Source: Candidatus Levybacteria bacterium CG_4_9_14_0_2_um_filter_35_21
GTDB taxonomy: Bacteria; Patescibacteriota; Microgenomatia; Levybacterales; UBA12049
Reading direction: 5' to 3'
NCBI GenBank assembly: GCA_002788395.1
Contig: PFRF01000056.1
Coordinates: forward strand, 1 to 45,925
DNA length: 45,925 nt
Both the position numbers and the translations under genes were made by a program. Within the stretch, counting starts at the first letter, position 1. Every line of letters begins with the position of its first letter. The notes under the pieces are model-generated. The model had not been told where the DNA came from. It worked only from the letters and a program-made list of their open reading frames with translations, and made no database searches. Positions 15,782-24,941 of this stretch are shown one piece after another.

Positions 15782-17623
15782 TTATTTTTTAGTGCATTTA
15801 AGCGGGCAAAACTGAATTTGACCTTGATTTAATGCACAGCTTGGATCAAAAACGCAATTATAAAAGATCGGTATTGTTGTTGTAGTAGTATCTTCTTCAT
15901 CCGGATCCGGCGGAATAGTTGTAGTTGTAGTTGTAGTTGTAGTTGAGTCTCCACCGGAACCAGATATTATTTTAAAATCAGCTGTTCTAATCATGTTTGT
16001 TGCCATAGAAAACAAGGAACTTGGATTAAAATTAACAGATCCTGCCACAGCAGATATTGTGTAATCTCCAACCGGAAGATTCGGAAAAAAGAATTTACCC
16101 AAACTATCCGTTGCGATACTCCCATTAAAAGGTCCTGCTATAGCAACTGATGCTCCTTGATACCCCTCTCCGGGGTCAGGAGTATTGTTTGTATTTAAAT
16201 CCGTATAGACTGTGCCTTGCAGTAATGGCGTTTGAGAATTTCCTCCGCCACTCACTATCGTAGTTGATGTCGTTTCTCTGGGAATAGTAGTTGTAGTGGT
16301 AATTGGAGGAAGACCGGAACATGCGTTTAAAGTTTTAAAAGCATTTAGTCTTGGGCCAATCGGTTTATCGGTAGAAATCGGATCTGCATTGTCTACTAGA
16401 CAACTTTTTACTTGACTCGGAGAAAGGCCGGGATTAACCGACAAAAGTAAGGCCGCAACTCCCACGACATGAGGAGTGGCCATGCTTGTTCCCTGTAGTA
16501 CTTGATAAGAGCCCCCGGGAGCGGTCGATAAAATTGTATTAGCGGCGGTTTTTGCTGCGCCATTACTATTACCTCCGGGAGCAGCAATATCAACTATCGA
16601 TCCAAAATTTGAGTAAACTGCCCTTTCATCATTTGGACCGGTTGCGCCAACTACCAAAACCCCTTGACATGATGCCGGACTGAAGTTTGATGCATTCATA
16701 TTACTATTTCCTGCTGCAACAATAACCGTTGTTCCATTATTTATTGCAAAATTTATTGCATCCTGCTCCATAGATGAACATGCATGAGCTCCTCCCAAAC
16801 TTAGATTAATTACCCTTGCTCCATTTTCGGAAGCAAAAATTATTCCCGAAACTAATGCCGTTCCACTTCCCGTTCCTTGAGAATTTAGCATCTTGGCTAC
16901 AATAAAATTAATATTCCAATTAATACCGGCTACTCCAACTCCATTATTAGTAGCGGCACCAATCGTGCCGGCAACATGAGTGCCGTGATACGAATTATCC
17001 GTTGCCGTCGAATCTACACAGGTTCCGGAAGCACAATCTGCCGCCAAAGAAATTCTGCCATTAAATTCCGGATGACTTCCGTCAACCCCCGTATCTACTA
17101 CTGCAACTTTAGTTTCCGACGTTCCTGTTCCGATAATCCATGCGTTTGGCATGTCAATTTTTTGAAGCGCCCATTCCTTGGGATAGCTTGGATCATTTGG
17201 CTCTGCTTGTGCAGAAAAAATATAATTTGGCTCTGCTTTTTCAAGCTCATTAAATTTCGATAATTCCTTAACTACACTTTTAACATCTATCCCCTGTTTT
17301 AATTTTAAAATGTAATATTTTGATAAGCTTGGATTGGTTGATGTTTTATACACTTTTTCCTGAGAAATTACTCCAAGACTTGTCAATTTTTGCTTAAATT
17401 CAACACTTTGACTTAAATCAACTTTATATTTAATAATCACCTGATCTTTAACAAACGGCCCTGAAATTTCTTTTGTTTTTGTATCTTTAGAAAAAGAAGC
17501 AAAGATTCCTAACGTAATTAAGAAAAGCAAGCTAGTTATGCCAATTATTGACAATGTTTTTTTCTTTTTATATAAATTTTTGAATTTATTAATTAGCTCT
17601 ATTGATGTAATTTTTTTCAACAT
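15782..17623 (-). CDS. Membrane-anchored subtilisin-like serine protease (S8)
   Basis: 613 residues. A membrane helix (about 24-43), a fervidolysin-type N-terminal propeptide (about 57-136) and an S8 catalytic domain (about 145-430) come first. The triad is Asp177 (VAVVDTGVDG), His213 (HGTHVAGT) and Ser380 (GTSMATPH), with Asn306 (AAGNSN) as oxyanion residue. A Thr-rich linker, a Cna-B/SdrD-like or carboxypeptidase-regulatory-like beta domain (about 465-545), a second Thr-run linker and a Cys-rich tail (CVFDPSCALNQ...CPLKC) follow. It acts outside the cytoplasm, tethered to the membrane. Its start overlaps the preceding gene by 35 bp, and that gene encodes a free-standing copy of the same propeptide. 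Catalytic residues are complete, so it should be active. Confidence 0.95.
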   Translation of the reverse strand: MLKKITSIELINKFKNLYKKKKTLSIIGITSLLFLITLGIFASFSKDTKTKEISGPFVKDQVIIKYKVDLSQSVEFKQKLTSLGVISQEKVYKTSTNPSLSKYYILKLKQGIDVKSVVKELSKFNELEKAEPNYIFSAQAEPNDPSYPKEWALQKIDMPNAWIIGTGTSETKVAVVDTGVDGSHPEFNGRISLAADCASGTCVDSTATDNSYHGTHVAGTIGAATNNGVGVAGINWNINFIVAKMLNSQGTGSGTALVSGIIFASENGARVINLSLGGAHACSSMEQDAINFAINNGTTVIVAAGNSNMNASNFSPASCQGVLVVGATGPNDERAVYSNFGSIVDIAAPGGNSNGAAKTAANTILSTAPGGSYQVLQGTSMATPHVVGVAALLLSVNPGLSPSQVKSCLVDNADPISTDKPIGPRLNAFKTLNACSGLPPITTTTTIPRETTSTTIVSGGGNSQTPLLQGTVYTDLNTNNTPDPGEGYQGASVAIAGPFNGSIATDSLGKFFFPNLPVGDYTISAVAGSVNFNPSSLFSMATNMIRTADFKIISGSGGDSTTTTTTTTTIPPDPDEEDTTTTTIPIFYNCVFDPSCALNQGQIQFCPLKCTKK

Positions 17624-18116
17624 TTTCTATCTCCGGCAATGCTTTTAACTCTAACATTACTTCTTCTAGTTTTAATTTTGTCTTTAAATTAAGCAAGTAA
17701 TAATTTTTAAACGCCGAATTCGATGCTTCAAAAGCCCTTTTTTCCGAAATTACTCCTAACTCTTTATATACTTTTCCTATTTCCGTTTTTCTTTCCTTAG
17801 ATATTTCATCCGGCCCCATTCCCATTTTGTATTTAACTATCAACTCATTCTGGACAAATTCAGGAGTCGGTATTGGCATATCGGTTGGAGTTACTAATCT
17901 TGAAGCGGTTGGTGTCGGAGTTATTATTGGACTGGATTGGCTGAGTTTTCCGTTAATTATCGACGAAATAGAAAACCAAAGCATTAAAGCTCCAATTATA
18001 ATAAATATAATTATTATTCCGGTTTTGTTGATTTGAGACAAAGCATTAAAGTAATTTTCTAATTTACTTATAAATCCTTGCGGTTTTTCTTCTTGCACTG
18101 GTATTTCTGGATCCAT
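17589..18116 (-). CDS. Membrane-anchored orphan subtilase propeptide (putative inhibitor or chaperone)
   Basis: 175 residues. A short cytoplasmic N-terminus and a membrane helix (about 33-54) are followed by a Pro/Thr-rich linker and then a domain (about 88-172) that aligns well with the propeptide of the adjacent protease. Both have an xxxIxKYK start, a central LGVIS(E/Q) and a YY(L/I)LxLK strand. Both end in LEVMLELKALPEIENVEKNYI or its counterpart VKELSKFNELEKAEPNYI. No protease domain follows. Subtilase propeptides act as folding chaperones and tight inhibitors, so this protein may control the protease in trans. The genes overlap by 35 bp in different frames and follow the Clp gene by 3 bp. 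The functional role is inferred from homology and context. Confidence 0.75.
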   Translation of the reverse strand: MDPEIPVQEEKPQGFISKLENYFNALSQINKTGIIIIFIIIGALMLWFSISSIINGKLSQSSPIITPTPTASRLVTPTDMPIPTPEFVQNELIVKYKMGMGPDEISKERKTEIGKVYKELGVISEKRAFEASNSAFKNYYLLNLKTKLKLEEVMLELKALPEIENVEKNYINRAN

Positions 18117-18119
18117 ACG

Positions 18120-20888
18120 TTAACCAACAGCTCCATTCAGAGTGCCATTTGCAGTCGGGCTACTGTCTGTAGTAGCTTGCGCTTGTCCAAATCCGGCAGG
18201 CGGAAGAGAAGAATCAAATTTAACTGTTTGTGTCTGATTATTTGCCTGAGCAATTAAATCCTGCTCGGGAGTATTAACAGAAGGAACAGGCGGAACCGGA
18301 GGAAGTTGCTCTTGAATAACCGGATTTACGGGAGGTTCTACCTGACTAGCTTGTCCACTTGTTGGCAATGGGCTCTGATCCGAAGTTTTTTGTGATTGAG
18401 CCTGAGAAGCCGGAGCGACAACGGCTTTGGTAAATTTAAACTCTTCCGTTTGTCCGTCGTAATCGATTAAAATTTTATCCCCTTGAATAAAGGTTTTTTT
18501 AATCATTAAAAGCGCAATTGGATTCTCGATTGCAGTCTGAACAAGCCTTCTTAAAGGTCTTGCTCCATAGATTGGATCATACCCTTCTTTTGCAAGTCTT
18601 GCTAAAGCTGCTTCGCTTGCTTCTAAATCAATTCCCTGCAAGAGTAATAATTTTTTGGTGGAATTTATTCCAAGTCTTGCAACTTCCATCATATTTTTCT
18701 CACTTAATGGCTCAAAAACCACAAGTCCATCAAACCTGTTAAGAAGTTCCGGTCTAAAGAATTTTCTAAGTTCTCCCATTAAAATCTTTGTTAATTCTTC
18801 AAATTTCTCCTTTGTATTATCCGGTTCTTTTTGCTGACCCTGCTGCCCATTGGCTTGTCCCTTAATTTTTATTTCTGCTTTCTTTGCAGCATCAACATTA
18901 TCTTGTAATTGCTGTTGAATTAATGCGCTTCCAATATTAGATGTTGCGATAATAATCGTGTTTTTAAAAGAGATTGTATTACCTTTATTGTCCGTTAATC
19001 TTCCGTCTTCCAAAAGTTGAAGAAGAATGTTAAACACATCCGGATGAGCTTTTTCTACTTCATCCAAAAGAACTATTGAATATGGCTTTGCTCTAACTGC
19101 TTCTGTTAATTGTCCTCCTTCTTCATACCCCACATATCCCGGAGGTGCCCCTATTAACTTTGCTACCTCATGTTTTTCCATATATTCACTCATATCAAGC
19201 CTGATCATGGCGTCTTCTTTGCCAAAAAGAACCTCTGCTAAAGTTTTAGCCAACTCCGTTTTACCAACTCCTGTAGGACCGAGAAAAATAAACGAGGAAA
19301 TTGGCCGGTTTACACTTGAAAGTCCAATTCTTCCTCTTCTTACAGCTTCTGCGACTAAGGTTACGGCATTTTCCTGATTTATTAATCTCTTATGAATTGT
19401 GTCTTCCAAATGAAGTAATTTTTCGCTCTCGTTTTCGGTTAATTTCGTAATCGGAATTCCTGTCCAACTACTGACAATTTTTTCTATATCTTCCTCTTTT
19501 ATTTGGTTACTTTCTTTTTTACCTTCATTTAACTCTAATCTAACTTGTGCCGAAGCTTCATCTAGAAGATCTACTGCCTTGTCCGGAAGGTAACGTTCCC
19601 CGATGTATCTCTTAGAGAGCTTAACTGATGCTTCAATTGCCTCAGGTGTTACAACAACTTTATGGAAACTTTCGTATTTTGGCGCTAAAACTTTTAGCAT
19701 TTCTATCGCTGCTTCTTCGCTTGGCTCATCTGCGATAACGGGCTGAAATCTTCTCTCAAATGCTTTGTCTTTTTCAAAATATTTACGGAATTCAGCTGTT
19801 GTAGTTGTGCCAATAATTTGTAACTGCCCACGCGCCAAGAAGGGTTTTATAATATTTGAGGCATCAAGTGCCCCCTCGGTGTCTCCGGCACCGATTATTG
19901 AATGTATTTCATCAATAAATAAAATTATATTTCCGGCTGCTTGGGTTTCTTTTATAACAGATCTTAATCTTTCTTCGAATTCCCCTCTATGAGAAGCCCC
20001 TGCAATTAACGACGAAAGATCAAGTTGGATTATTTTTTTATCCGCTAAATCCTTTGGAGCTTTTCCGGTAATAATATTTTGAGCAAGTCCCTCGACAATT
20101 GCCGTTTTACCAACACCTGCTTCGCCGATAATAATTGGGTTATTTTTAGTTCTTCTTAAAAGAATATGGGTAAGCCGCTCAACCTCCCGGTCTCTTCCCG
20201 TTATGGGATCTAATTCACCATTTTTTGCCTGCTCCGTAAGGTCAATGCCAAATTGTTCAAGGGTTGATTTTTTTCCGTAAACAAAAGTTGAGGATTTAGA
20301 TAATTGTTTTTCTACCTTTTCCTTATCTAGTCCCTTAGCTTTTAAAAAGTCCGAAGCAGCGATATTTTGGGAAAAAATTGTAACTAATAAATCTTCGGGG
20401 GAAATAAACTCAACTCCTCTTGATTTAACTGTGGAGTAGGCTTCTTCGAAAAGACGTTTTGAATTCTCCGAAAGCGTTGGTTGCCCCTCAAAAGTTCCTG
20501 TTTGTTCTTTGCTTTGAAGTTCTTGGGATAATTTTGCGACATCAACTGAAAATTTTGCTAAAAGCTGAAAGATGTCCGAATCAAATGCAAGACCTATTAA
20601 GAGTTGTTCCGGCTCTATTAGCGCCTGCTTTATTTTTTTTGCCTCTTGCTGAGCCTGATTTAGTGCTTGTGAAGTCCTACTGTCAAGATGTGACATAACC
20701 GACAAATCCTGTCTTTGGTTTGGCTGCATAGAAGAACCAACTAAATTATCTGACGCTGCTACCTGTGGCGGCGGAAATGGCGGCGGCGGTTCTTGAGCAG
20801 GCTGGGCAGGATTTGCCTGCTGAACATCTTTATGTTCATCATCACTGTCTGTGGTTAAATGTTTTAAATTAAATAAATTTCCCAACAT
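18120..20888 (-). CDS. Clp ATPase, ClpA/ClpC-like, with low-complexity tails
   Basis: 922 residues. A Gln/Pro-rich extension (about 20-65), a Clp-N domain (about 66-200), D1 with GEAGVGKT (Lys261), FIDE (324-327) and FERRF (377-381), and D2 with GPTGVGKT (Lys543), LLDE (607-610) and PGYVGYEEGG. Both ATP sites are intact. The ClpB coiled-coil M domain is absent, so it is not a disaggregase of the ClpB type. The D1 pore loop reads ASHRG rather than the usual KYRG. At the position of the ClpP-binding (I/L/V)GF loop there is a Gln/Lys-rich insertion without GF, so partnership with ClpP is doubtful. The C-terminal 90 residues are Pro/Gln-rich. It sits in the envelope operon, immediately before the orphan propeptide and the protease. 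Confidence 0.9.
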   Translation of the reverse strand: MLGNLFNLKHLTTDSDDEHKDVQQANPAQPAQEPPPPFPPPQVAASDNLVGSSMQPNQRQDLSVMSHLDSRTSQALNQAQQEAKKIKQALIEPEQLLIGLAFDSDIFQLLAKFSVDVAKLSQELQSKEQTGTFEGQPTLSENSKRLFEEAYSTVKSRGVEFISPEDLLVTIFSQNIAASDFLKAKGLDKEKVEKQLSKSSTFVYGKKSTLEQFGIDLTEQAKNGELDPITGRDREVERLTHILLRRTKNNPIIIGEAGVGKTAIVEGLAQNIITGKAPKDLADKKIIQLDLSSLIAGASHRGEFEERLRSVIKETQAAGNIILFIDEIHSIIGAGDTEGALDASNIIKPFLARGQLQIIGTTTTAEFRKYFEKDKAFERRFQPVIADEPSEEAAIEMLKVLAPKYESFHKVVVTPEAIEASVKLSKRYIGERYLPDKAVDLLDEASAQVRLELNEGKKESNQIKEEDIEKIVSSWTGIPITKLTENESEKLLHLEDTIHKRLINQENAVTLVAEAVRRGRIGLSSVNRPISSFIFLGPTGVGKTELAKTLAEVLFGKEDAMIRLDMSEYMEKHEVAKLIGAPPGYVGYEEGGQLTEAVRAKPYSIVLLDEVEKAHPDVFNILLQLLEDGRLTDNKGNTISFKNTIIIATSNIGSALIQQQLQDNVDAAKKAEIKIKGQANGQQGQQKEPDNTKEKFEELTKILMGELRKFFRPELLNRFDGLVVFEPLSEKNMMEVARLGINSTKKLLLLQGIDLEASEAALARLAKEGYDPIYGARPLRRLVQTAIENPIALLMIKKTFIQGDKILIDYDGQTEEFKFTKAVVAPASQAQSQKTSDQSPLPTSGQASQVEPPVNPVIQEQLPPVPPVPSVNTPEQDLIAQANNQTQTVKFDSSLPPAGFGQAQATTDSSPTANGTLNGAVG

Positions 20889-20892
20889 ATTA

Positions 20893-22275
20893 TTATTGTG
20901 AGCACGTAAACGGATGTCGCAGGTCCATTTTTACCATTCCTCCCCATTCCACAGCCGTAAAGCCTACTCTCTTCGGAGTAACGATTAGAGGATTCGATAT
21001 TGATATTTTTTTATTTAAAGCTTCAAAATAAATTCTAACTCTAATGAAGGTATCCGGAACAGGATTAAATAAAACCGGTTCTATAGAATCGATACTTTCT
21101 TTATCCATAACTCCTACAAAATAGTACGGAGAAGATGGTAAAACCTTTTCCCAATAATCTTTAAATTCCACACTTTCCTTTTGGTTTAATCCTAACCTTG
21201 GAAGCAAATCATCGAATAATAAAGAGAGTTCTGATTGTTTAACAACAAATCCTTTTTCCGGCTTTTTTACTAATTGATCCGGAATTTCAGACTCATAATA
21301 CAGGTATGGATAAAAATTATTGTTTGAATTAATTAAACCGCCTTTATTTGCGATTACCGTCCATCCGTCTTGCGGATAATCCGGAATTGTTAAAGTTAAT
21401 CTTCCCACTGTATTTACTTTTACGTTAACCGGTTGAGTTTCTTCCGGATATAAATAAATCGCAGGTTTACAAGAAGGAGTCCACCATGAGACATTACTTG
21501 TCGTAACAAACTGTACTTTTTTAAGCTGCAATGATTTATCACCGACCGGAATAGGAGGAATCGGTACATTTGTAGCCATATATTCATAAGCATCTTGTCC
21601 ATCTATTAAATAGATCGTGCCAAGATGCAGTAATAATTGATATGATCTATTTCTTGATTTAACAAATAAGGTTCCTATCTGGGAAACTTCCAGTGACTGA
21701 ATGGAACTTGCCGGAGGATTATTTCCGTCATGAATATATGCAATTCCTACCGACGGATCATTTGCTCCGACTCCGGATATTTCTGTTTTATTAAAACCGT
21801 ACGGTGGAAATGTAGCTGTGTCCTGAATTACAGTTACTGTTCCTCCGGAAGCTTTGCAGTTTTTAATATAATCAGGAAGTGCTGTTCCGCTCTTAAAATA
21901 TACATCAAACCAGCTATCTGTGTTACCGGCCGGAGCAGAATCCGGTGTTATAATTGCCTTATAAACAACATCTGTAATTTGCTGGCCGTACCAGTTTCCC
22001 GAAGTCATAATCCAGAGGTTTTGAGCAGTATCAACCTGTTTCATTTCATTTATTTTAGATTTGGAAATTGAAATCTGTTTTTTAATTAAACCGTAGGTAA
22101 ATCCTCCATAAGAAACTGTAATTGTAGTATCCGGAGGATCAAAATCAACACAAGAAGCGCTAGCAGAAATAGGAACAAAATCTTGATTCTTATTTGGACT
22201 AAGCGAAAATAAACCTGCCAGTCCAATTCCCGCAATTATTACAAAACCCAAGACAAGAACTATAAATTTGTTCAT
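20893..22275 (-). CDS. Membrane-anchored surface protein with an IYLYPEE domain
   Basis: 460 residues. An N-terminal hydrophobic helix (about 4-24) anchors a large extracytoplasmic part. The C-terminal half (about 265-460) begins with CKPAIYLYPEETQPVNVKV and contains GRLTLTIPDYPQDGWTV and PYLYYES. I associate this arrangement with conserved hypothetical proteins of CPR bacteria, but this is from memory. The N-terminal half has beta-strand-like segments and two separate cysteines. The gene lies between the TrbL-like gene (27 bp) and the Clp gene (4 bp), so it belongs to the same operon and may be part of the same envelope apparatus. The biochemical function is unknown. Confidence 0.7.
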   Translation of the reverse strand: MNKFIVLVLGFVIIAGIGLAGLFSLSPNKNQDFVPISASASCVDFDPPDTTITVSYGGFTYGLIKKQISISKSKINEMKQVDTAQNLWIMTSGNWYGQQITDVVYKAIITPDSAPAGNTDSWFDVYFKSGTALPDYIKNCKASGGTVTVIQDTATFPPYGFNKTEISGVGANDPSVGIAYIHDGNNPPASSIQSLEVSQIGTLFVKSRNRSYQLLLHLGTIYLIDGQDAYEYMATNVPIPPIPVGDKSLQLKKVQFVTTSNVSWWTPSCKPAIYLYPEETQPVNVKVNTVGRLTLTIPDYPQDGWTVIANKGGLINSNNNFYPYLYYESEIPDQLVKKPEKGFVVKQSELSLLFDDLLPRLGLNQKESVEFKDYWEKVLPSSPYYFVGVMDKESIDSIEPVLFNPVPDTFIRVRIYFEALNKKISISNPLIVTPKRVGFTAVEWGGMVKMDLRHPFTCSQ

Positions 22276-22302
22276 AAATTTATTGTAACACTATTATTTA
22301 AT

Positions 22303-24555
22303 CTACGAAAGATCCTTTTCCGGTCCTTCGGAAATCTCTGCCTTTTCCGTCATTTCTTTTGCTTTTTCTTCTTTTTCTCGTACACCAAGCATTGTGTCTT
22401 CTTCTTCCTGATTTTGCTTTAGTTTCCCGACAATTGATTTTGCCGCTTCAAGTTTTGCTTTAAGATAAGCAATAACTTCGGTTTGAGAAAAACCGCCAAT
22501 TAAGAGGAAGGGCAAAATATTTCCAACTGATTCCATACCCTTCTTAACATTTTGAGGATCGGTAGAAACGAGCAAATTAATAGCTTCTGTAATTTTATTA
22601 ACATCATTATTAATCCATTCATTTCTATCTTGTTGTTTCGGAGGTTCAAGATGTTGATAATTTTCCTCCCACATTTTTCTAACAGATTCGTAATCATCAA
22701 GGCTAACCTGCTGAACTCTGTTTACAACAGGGAATGGTCCGGCGGAAAGATTGGAAATGTCTGTTAGCCCTGCCTCTTCAAGAACCATCGATGCAACAGA
22801 ATTACCTTTATCTTTTGCCTCTTTTAATTTTTCCTTAAGTGACTCATCTACATTTTCCCTTTGCATTGCGTTAAGCACCGATATCGCTAAAGGATCTCCT
22901 GCCTCCTGAGCCTTTTTCAGTTGGTCTTTTACCGTAAGCAGTTTTTGTCTTTCCTGAATATTTGCGCTGTTTGGATTTGCCAATTTTTGTAAGGCAGTAT
23001 TGAGCCTAAAGGTCTCTTTCTGGGCTTGAACAACCTCCTCCGGTTTATTTATCGCATTTGCAGCCGTAAGCACCGAGTTGGCAAAATTATTGCCTTTTTG
23101 ACCCTCTTGAACTAACTTATCTTTTATGGAAGTAAACTTTTGTCTTTCTATAGATGAACTAATTTTCTTTGGATCCGCAATTCTTTCCAGTGTTTCATGG
23201 TATTTTGCAAGCTCTGCCCTTTTATCCATGTTTGTGCTTATTGAGGCTGTTTCAAACTTAGCAATATCTCTCATTGTTGGTAGACTAATATTGGTAAGTC
23301 TCATAACATCCGATTGCATTGACCTTAAATTTGCCACATTGGCATTAATACTTTGTGTTTTAATTTCGGGGATAGATATTTTAGAACTAAACGGAATTGC
23401 TCTTGCCATGCCCGAAGGCTGATGTGACGAAGGAGGTGTTCCCGGAGGAGAAGACGGCGGAGGCTTAGAGATAAATGATGATCCTCTTTCCAAAAGTTGT
23501 CTAACTGTGGAATTTTCATTAAGAGAAAATGTTTTTAAGTAATCAAGAAAAATCTGAAGCAGTAAAAACGGCAAAATTATTACAACCCAAAGCATTAAAA
23601 GCGCTACTATGTAAAGCGCAAAAGTATCTTTATTATTTACACTGTTTGTTAAAGATAAAGTCTGTTGCGGACCCCCTAATAAAATATTAATTGCAGTTGG
23701 ATAAATAACATCACTGTTTTTTGCAAAATTAAGCGGTATGTTTGCGCTGGATCTCCAAATTCCTACCAATCCTGCTAAAAATATTGCAAAAAGCGGACCA
23801 TATAAGAGCCAACGGAAAAATTCTCCAACCCAAATCTTACCGGTATTTCTAATAGGTGCATATAAAAGAAGCAATGGAAAGATTGGAGAAATAATTATAA
23901 AAAACCACAAAATTATTTTCCTAATTAAAAGAACGCCCGACATTACATAATAGGTTGCTGCAGTAAGCTTAACCAAAAGAATAGAAATAAAAGCCGATTC
24001 GTCAAAAGCAACACCATATTTGCGGTAACCCAAAAAATCTTGATATTTAAAACTAATACTTAAAAGGTTTTTTTGGGAGATAAATCCGGCTCCATCGGGA
24101 TTTTTTAAGAAAAATCCTTGAATTACGTCTATTATTTGGTAGATGAATTGAATAAGTGCAAAAGAAAATGTAACCAAAAGAATTATTAAAACAAATCTGG
24201 GAACAAAACGCATTACGGTAATGTTTCTACCCCGGGATATGATCATAATAAAGGCTGTTATAAGGATAAATATGGCAAAAAAAGCATAAACTATATTCCT
24301 AATTTGTGACCAGAAATCAGCCAACGGATTTTGAGCACCGGGGGATACATAAGACCAACTATAGTTACTAATTGTCCAGTCTAAAAATTGACCGGATCTG
24401 GCTCCTACTTTTCCCACAAAAGTAACATCGGAATCACTTACCCAGGTGTCTTCCGCAGGAGGTAAAGTCGTAGTAGTTGCAGCAAAAACAGGAGAAACAA
24501 AAAATAGCTTAAGAGCTGTTAAAAAAAGAAGCAAAACGAGCAGAATTTTCTTCAT
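22303..24555 (-). CDS. TrbL/VirB6-like polytopic membrane protein
   Basis: 750 residues. A signal peptide (about 1-25) is followed by at least six membrane segments between about 85 and 345. The pattern of long hydrophobic helices with short loops is that of TrbL/VirB6 channel proteins of type IV secretion systems. A Pro/Ser-rich hinge (about 365-385) leads to a long charged, helical, probably cytoplasmic tail with Leu/Ala heptads (about 400-640) and a very acidic/basic end. It follows the pilin gene by 12 bp. No VirB4, VirD4 or other T4SS ATPase is in the window. The call rests on topology and the pilin neighbour. Confidence 0.7.
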   Translation of the reverse strand: MKKILLVLLLFLTALKLFFVSPVFAATTTTLPPAEDTWVSDSDVTFVGKVGARSGQFLDWTISNYSWSYVSPGAQNPLADFWSQIRNIVYAFFAIFILITAFIMIISRGRNITVMRFVPRFVLIILLVTFSFALIQFIYQIIDVIQGFFLKNPDGAGFISQKNLLSISFKYQDFLGYRKYGVAFDESAFISILLVKLTAATYYVMSGVLLIRKIILWFFIIISPIFPLLLLYAPIRNTGKIWVGEFFRWLLYGPLFAIFLAGLVGIWRSSANIPLNFAKNSDVIYPTAINILLGGPQQTLSLTNSVNNKDTFALYIVALLMLWVVIILPFLLLQIFLDYLKTFSLNENSTVRQLLERGSSFISKPPPSSPPGTPPSSHQPSGMARAIPFSSKISIPEIKTQSINANVANLRSMQSDVMRLTNISLPTMRDIAKFETASISTNMDKRAELAKYHETLERIADPKKISSSIERQKFTSIKDKLVQEGQKGNNFANSVLTAANAINKPEEVVQAQKETFRLNTALQKLANPNSANIQERQKLLTVKDQLKKAQEAGDPLAISVLNAMQRENVDESLKEKLKEAKDKGNSVASMVLEEAGLTDISNLSAGPFPVVNRVQQVSLDDYESVRKMWEENYQHLEPPKQQDRNEWINNDVNKITEAINLLVSTDPQNVKKGMESVGNILPFLLIGGFSQTEVIAYLKAKLEAAKSIVGKLKQNQEEEDTMLGVREKEEKAKEMTEKAEISEGPEKDLS

Positions 24556-24567
24556 AACTTTCTCTAC

Positions 24568-24867
24568 TTATTTAAACCCGGGAATATGTAATATGTCAAT
24601 AGCAATTACTTGTATAAAAACATAGCCAAAAATCGCTAGTAACAATCCTATTATAGCGTATAAAATATAACTCTTGCCATCGTTAATTTTTTGCGGATTA
24701 CCTTGAGAAACAAGTATAAGATATCCCCCATAAATAATATAGAGAAGAGATACTCCTCCAATTAATCCTAAACCAATAGCATAAAATTTTGCTACAAAAC
24801 CAACAGGATCATTAGGGATACATCCCAGATCTGTAGAAGTTTCCGAAGGTAAACATGTTAATGCCAT
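24568..24867 (-). CDS. Type IV secretion system pilin-like protein (TrbC/VirB2-like)
   Basis: 99 residues with two membrane helices (about 25-55 and 67-92) separated by a short polar loop (SQGNPQKINDGK), the typical VirB2/TrbC hairpin topology. The first 22 residues contain two cysteines (CLPSETSTDLGC) and could remain outside. The motif KSYILYAIIGLLLAIFGYVF resembles the CPR T4SS pilin family. It is the first gene of the long envelope operon. The upstream TACGAT box ends 6 nt before the ATG, suggesting a leaderless transcript. Confidence 0.75.
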   Translation of the reverse strand: MALTCLPSETSTDLGCIPNDPVGFVAKFYAIGLGLIGGVSLLYIIYGGYLILVSQGNPQKINDGKSYILYAIIGLLLAIFGYVFIQVIAIDILHIPGFK

Positions 24868-24941
24868 AAATTGATCGTAGCATATCGGAGATTTTAAAAC
24901 CAGCTTTTTTGTATCATTCTCAGAACTGATATAATTTATTC
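24868..24941. promoter_or_regulatory. Divergent promoter region, pilin operon and LMW phosphatase
   Basis: On plus, TATAAT (24930-24935) ends 6 nt before the phosphatase ATG at 24942. On minus, TACGAT ends 6 nt before the pilin ATG at 24867. Neither has a strong -35 box. Both arrangements predict transcripts starting at the start codon. Confidence 0.6.
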
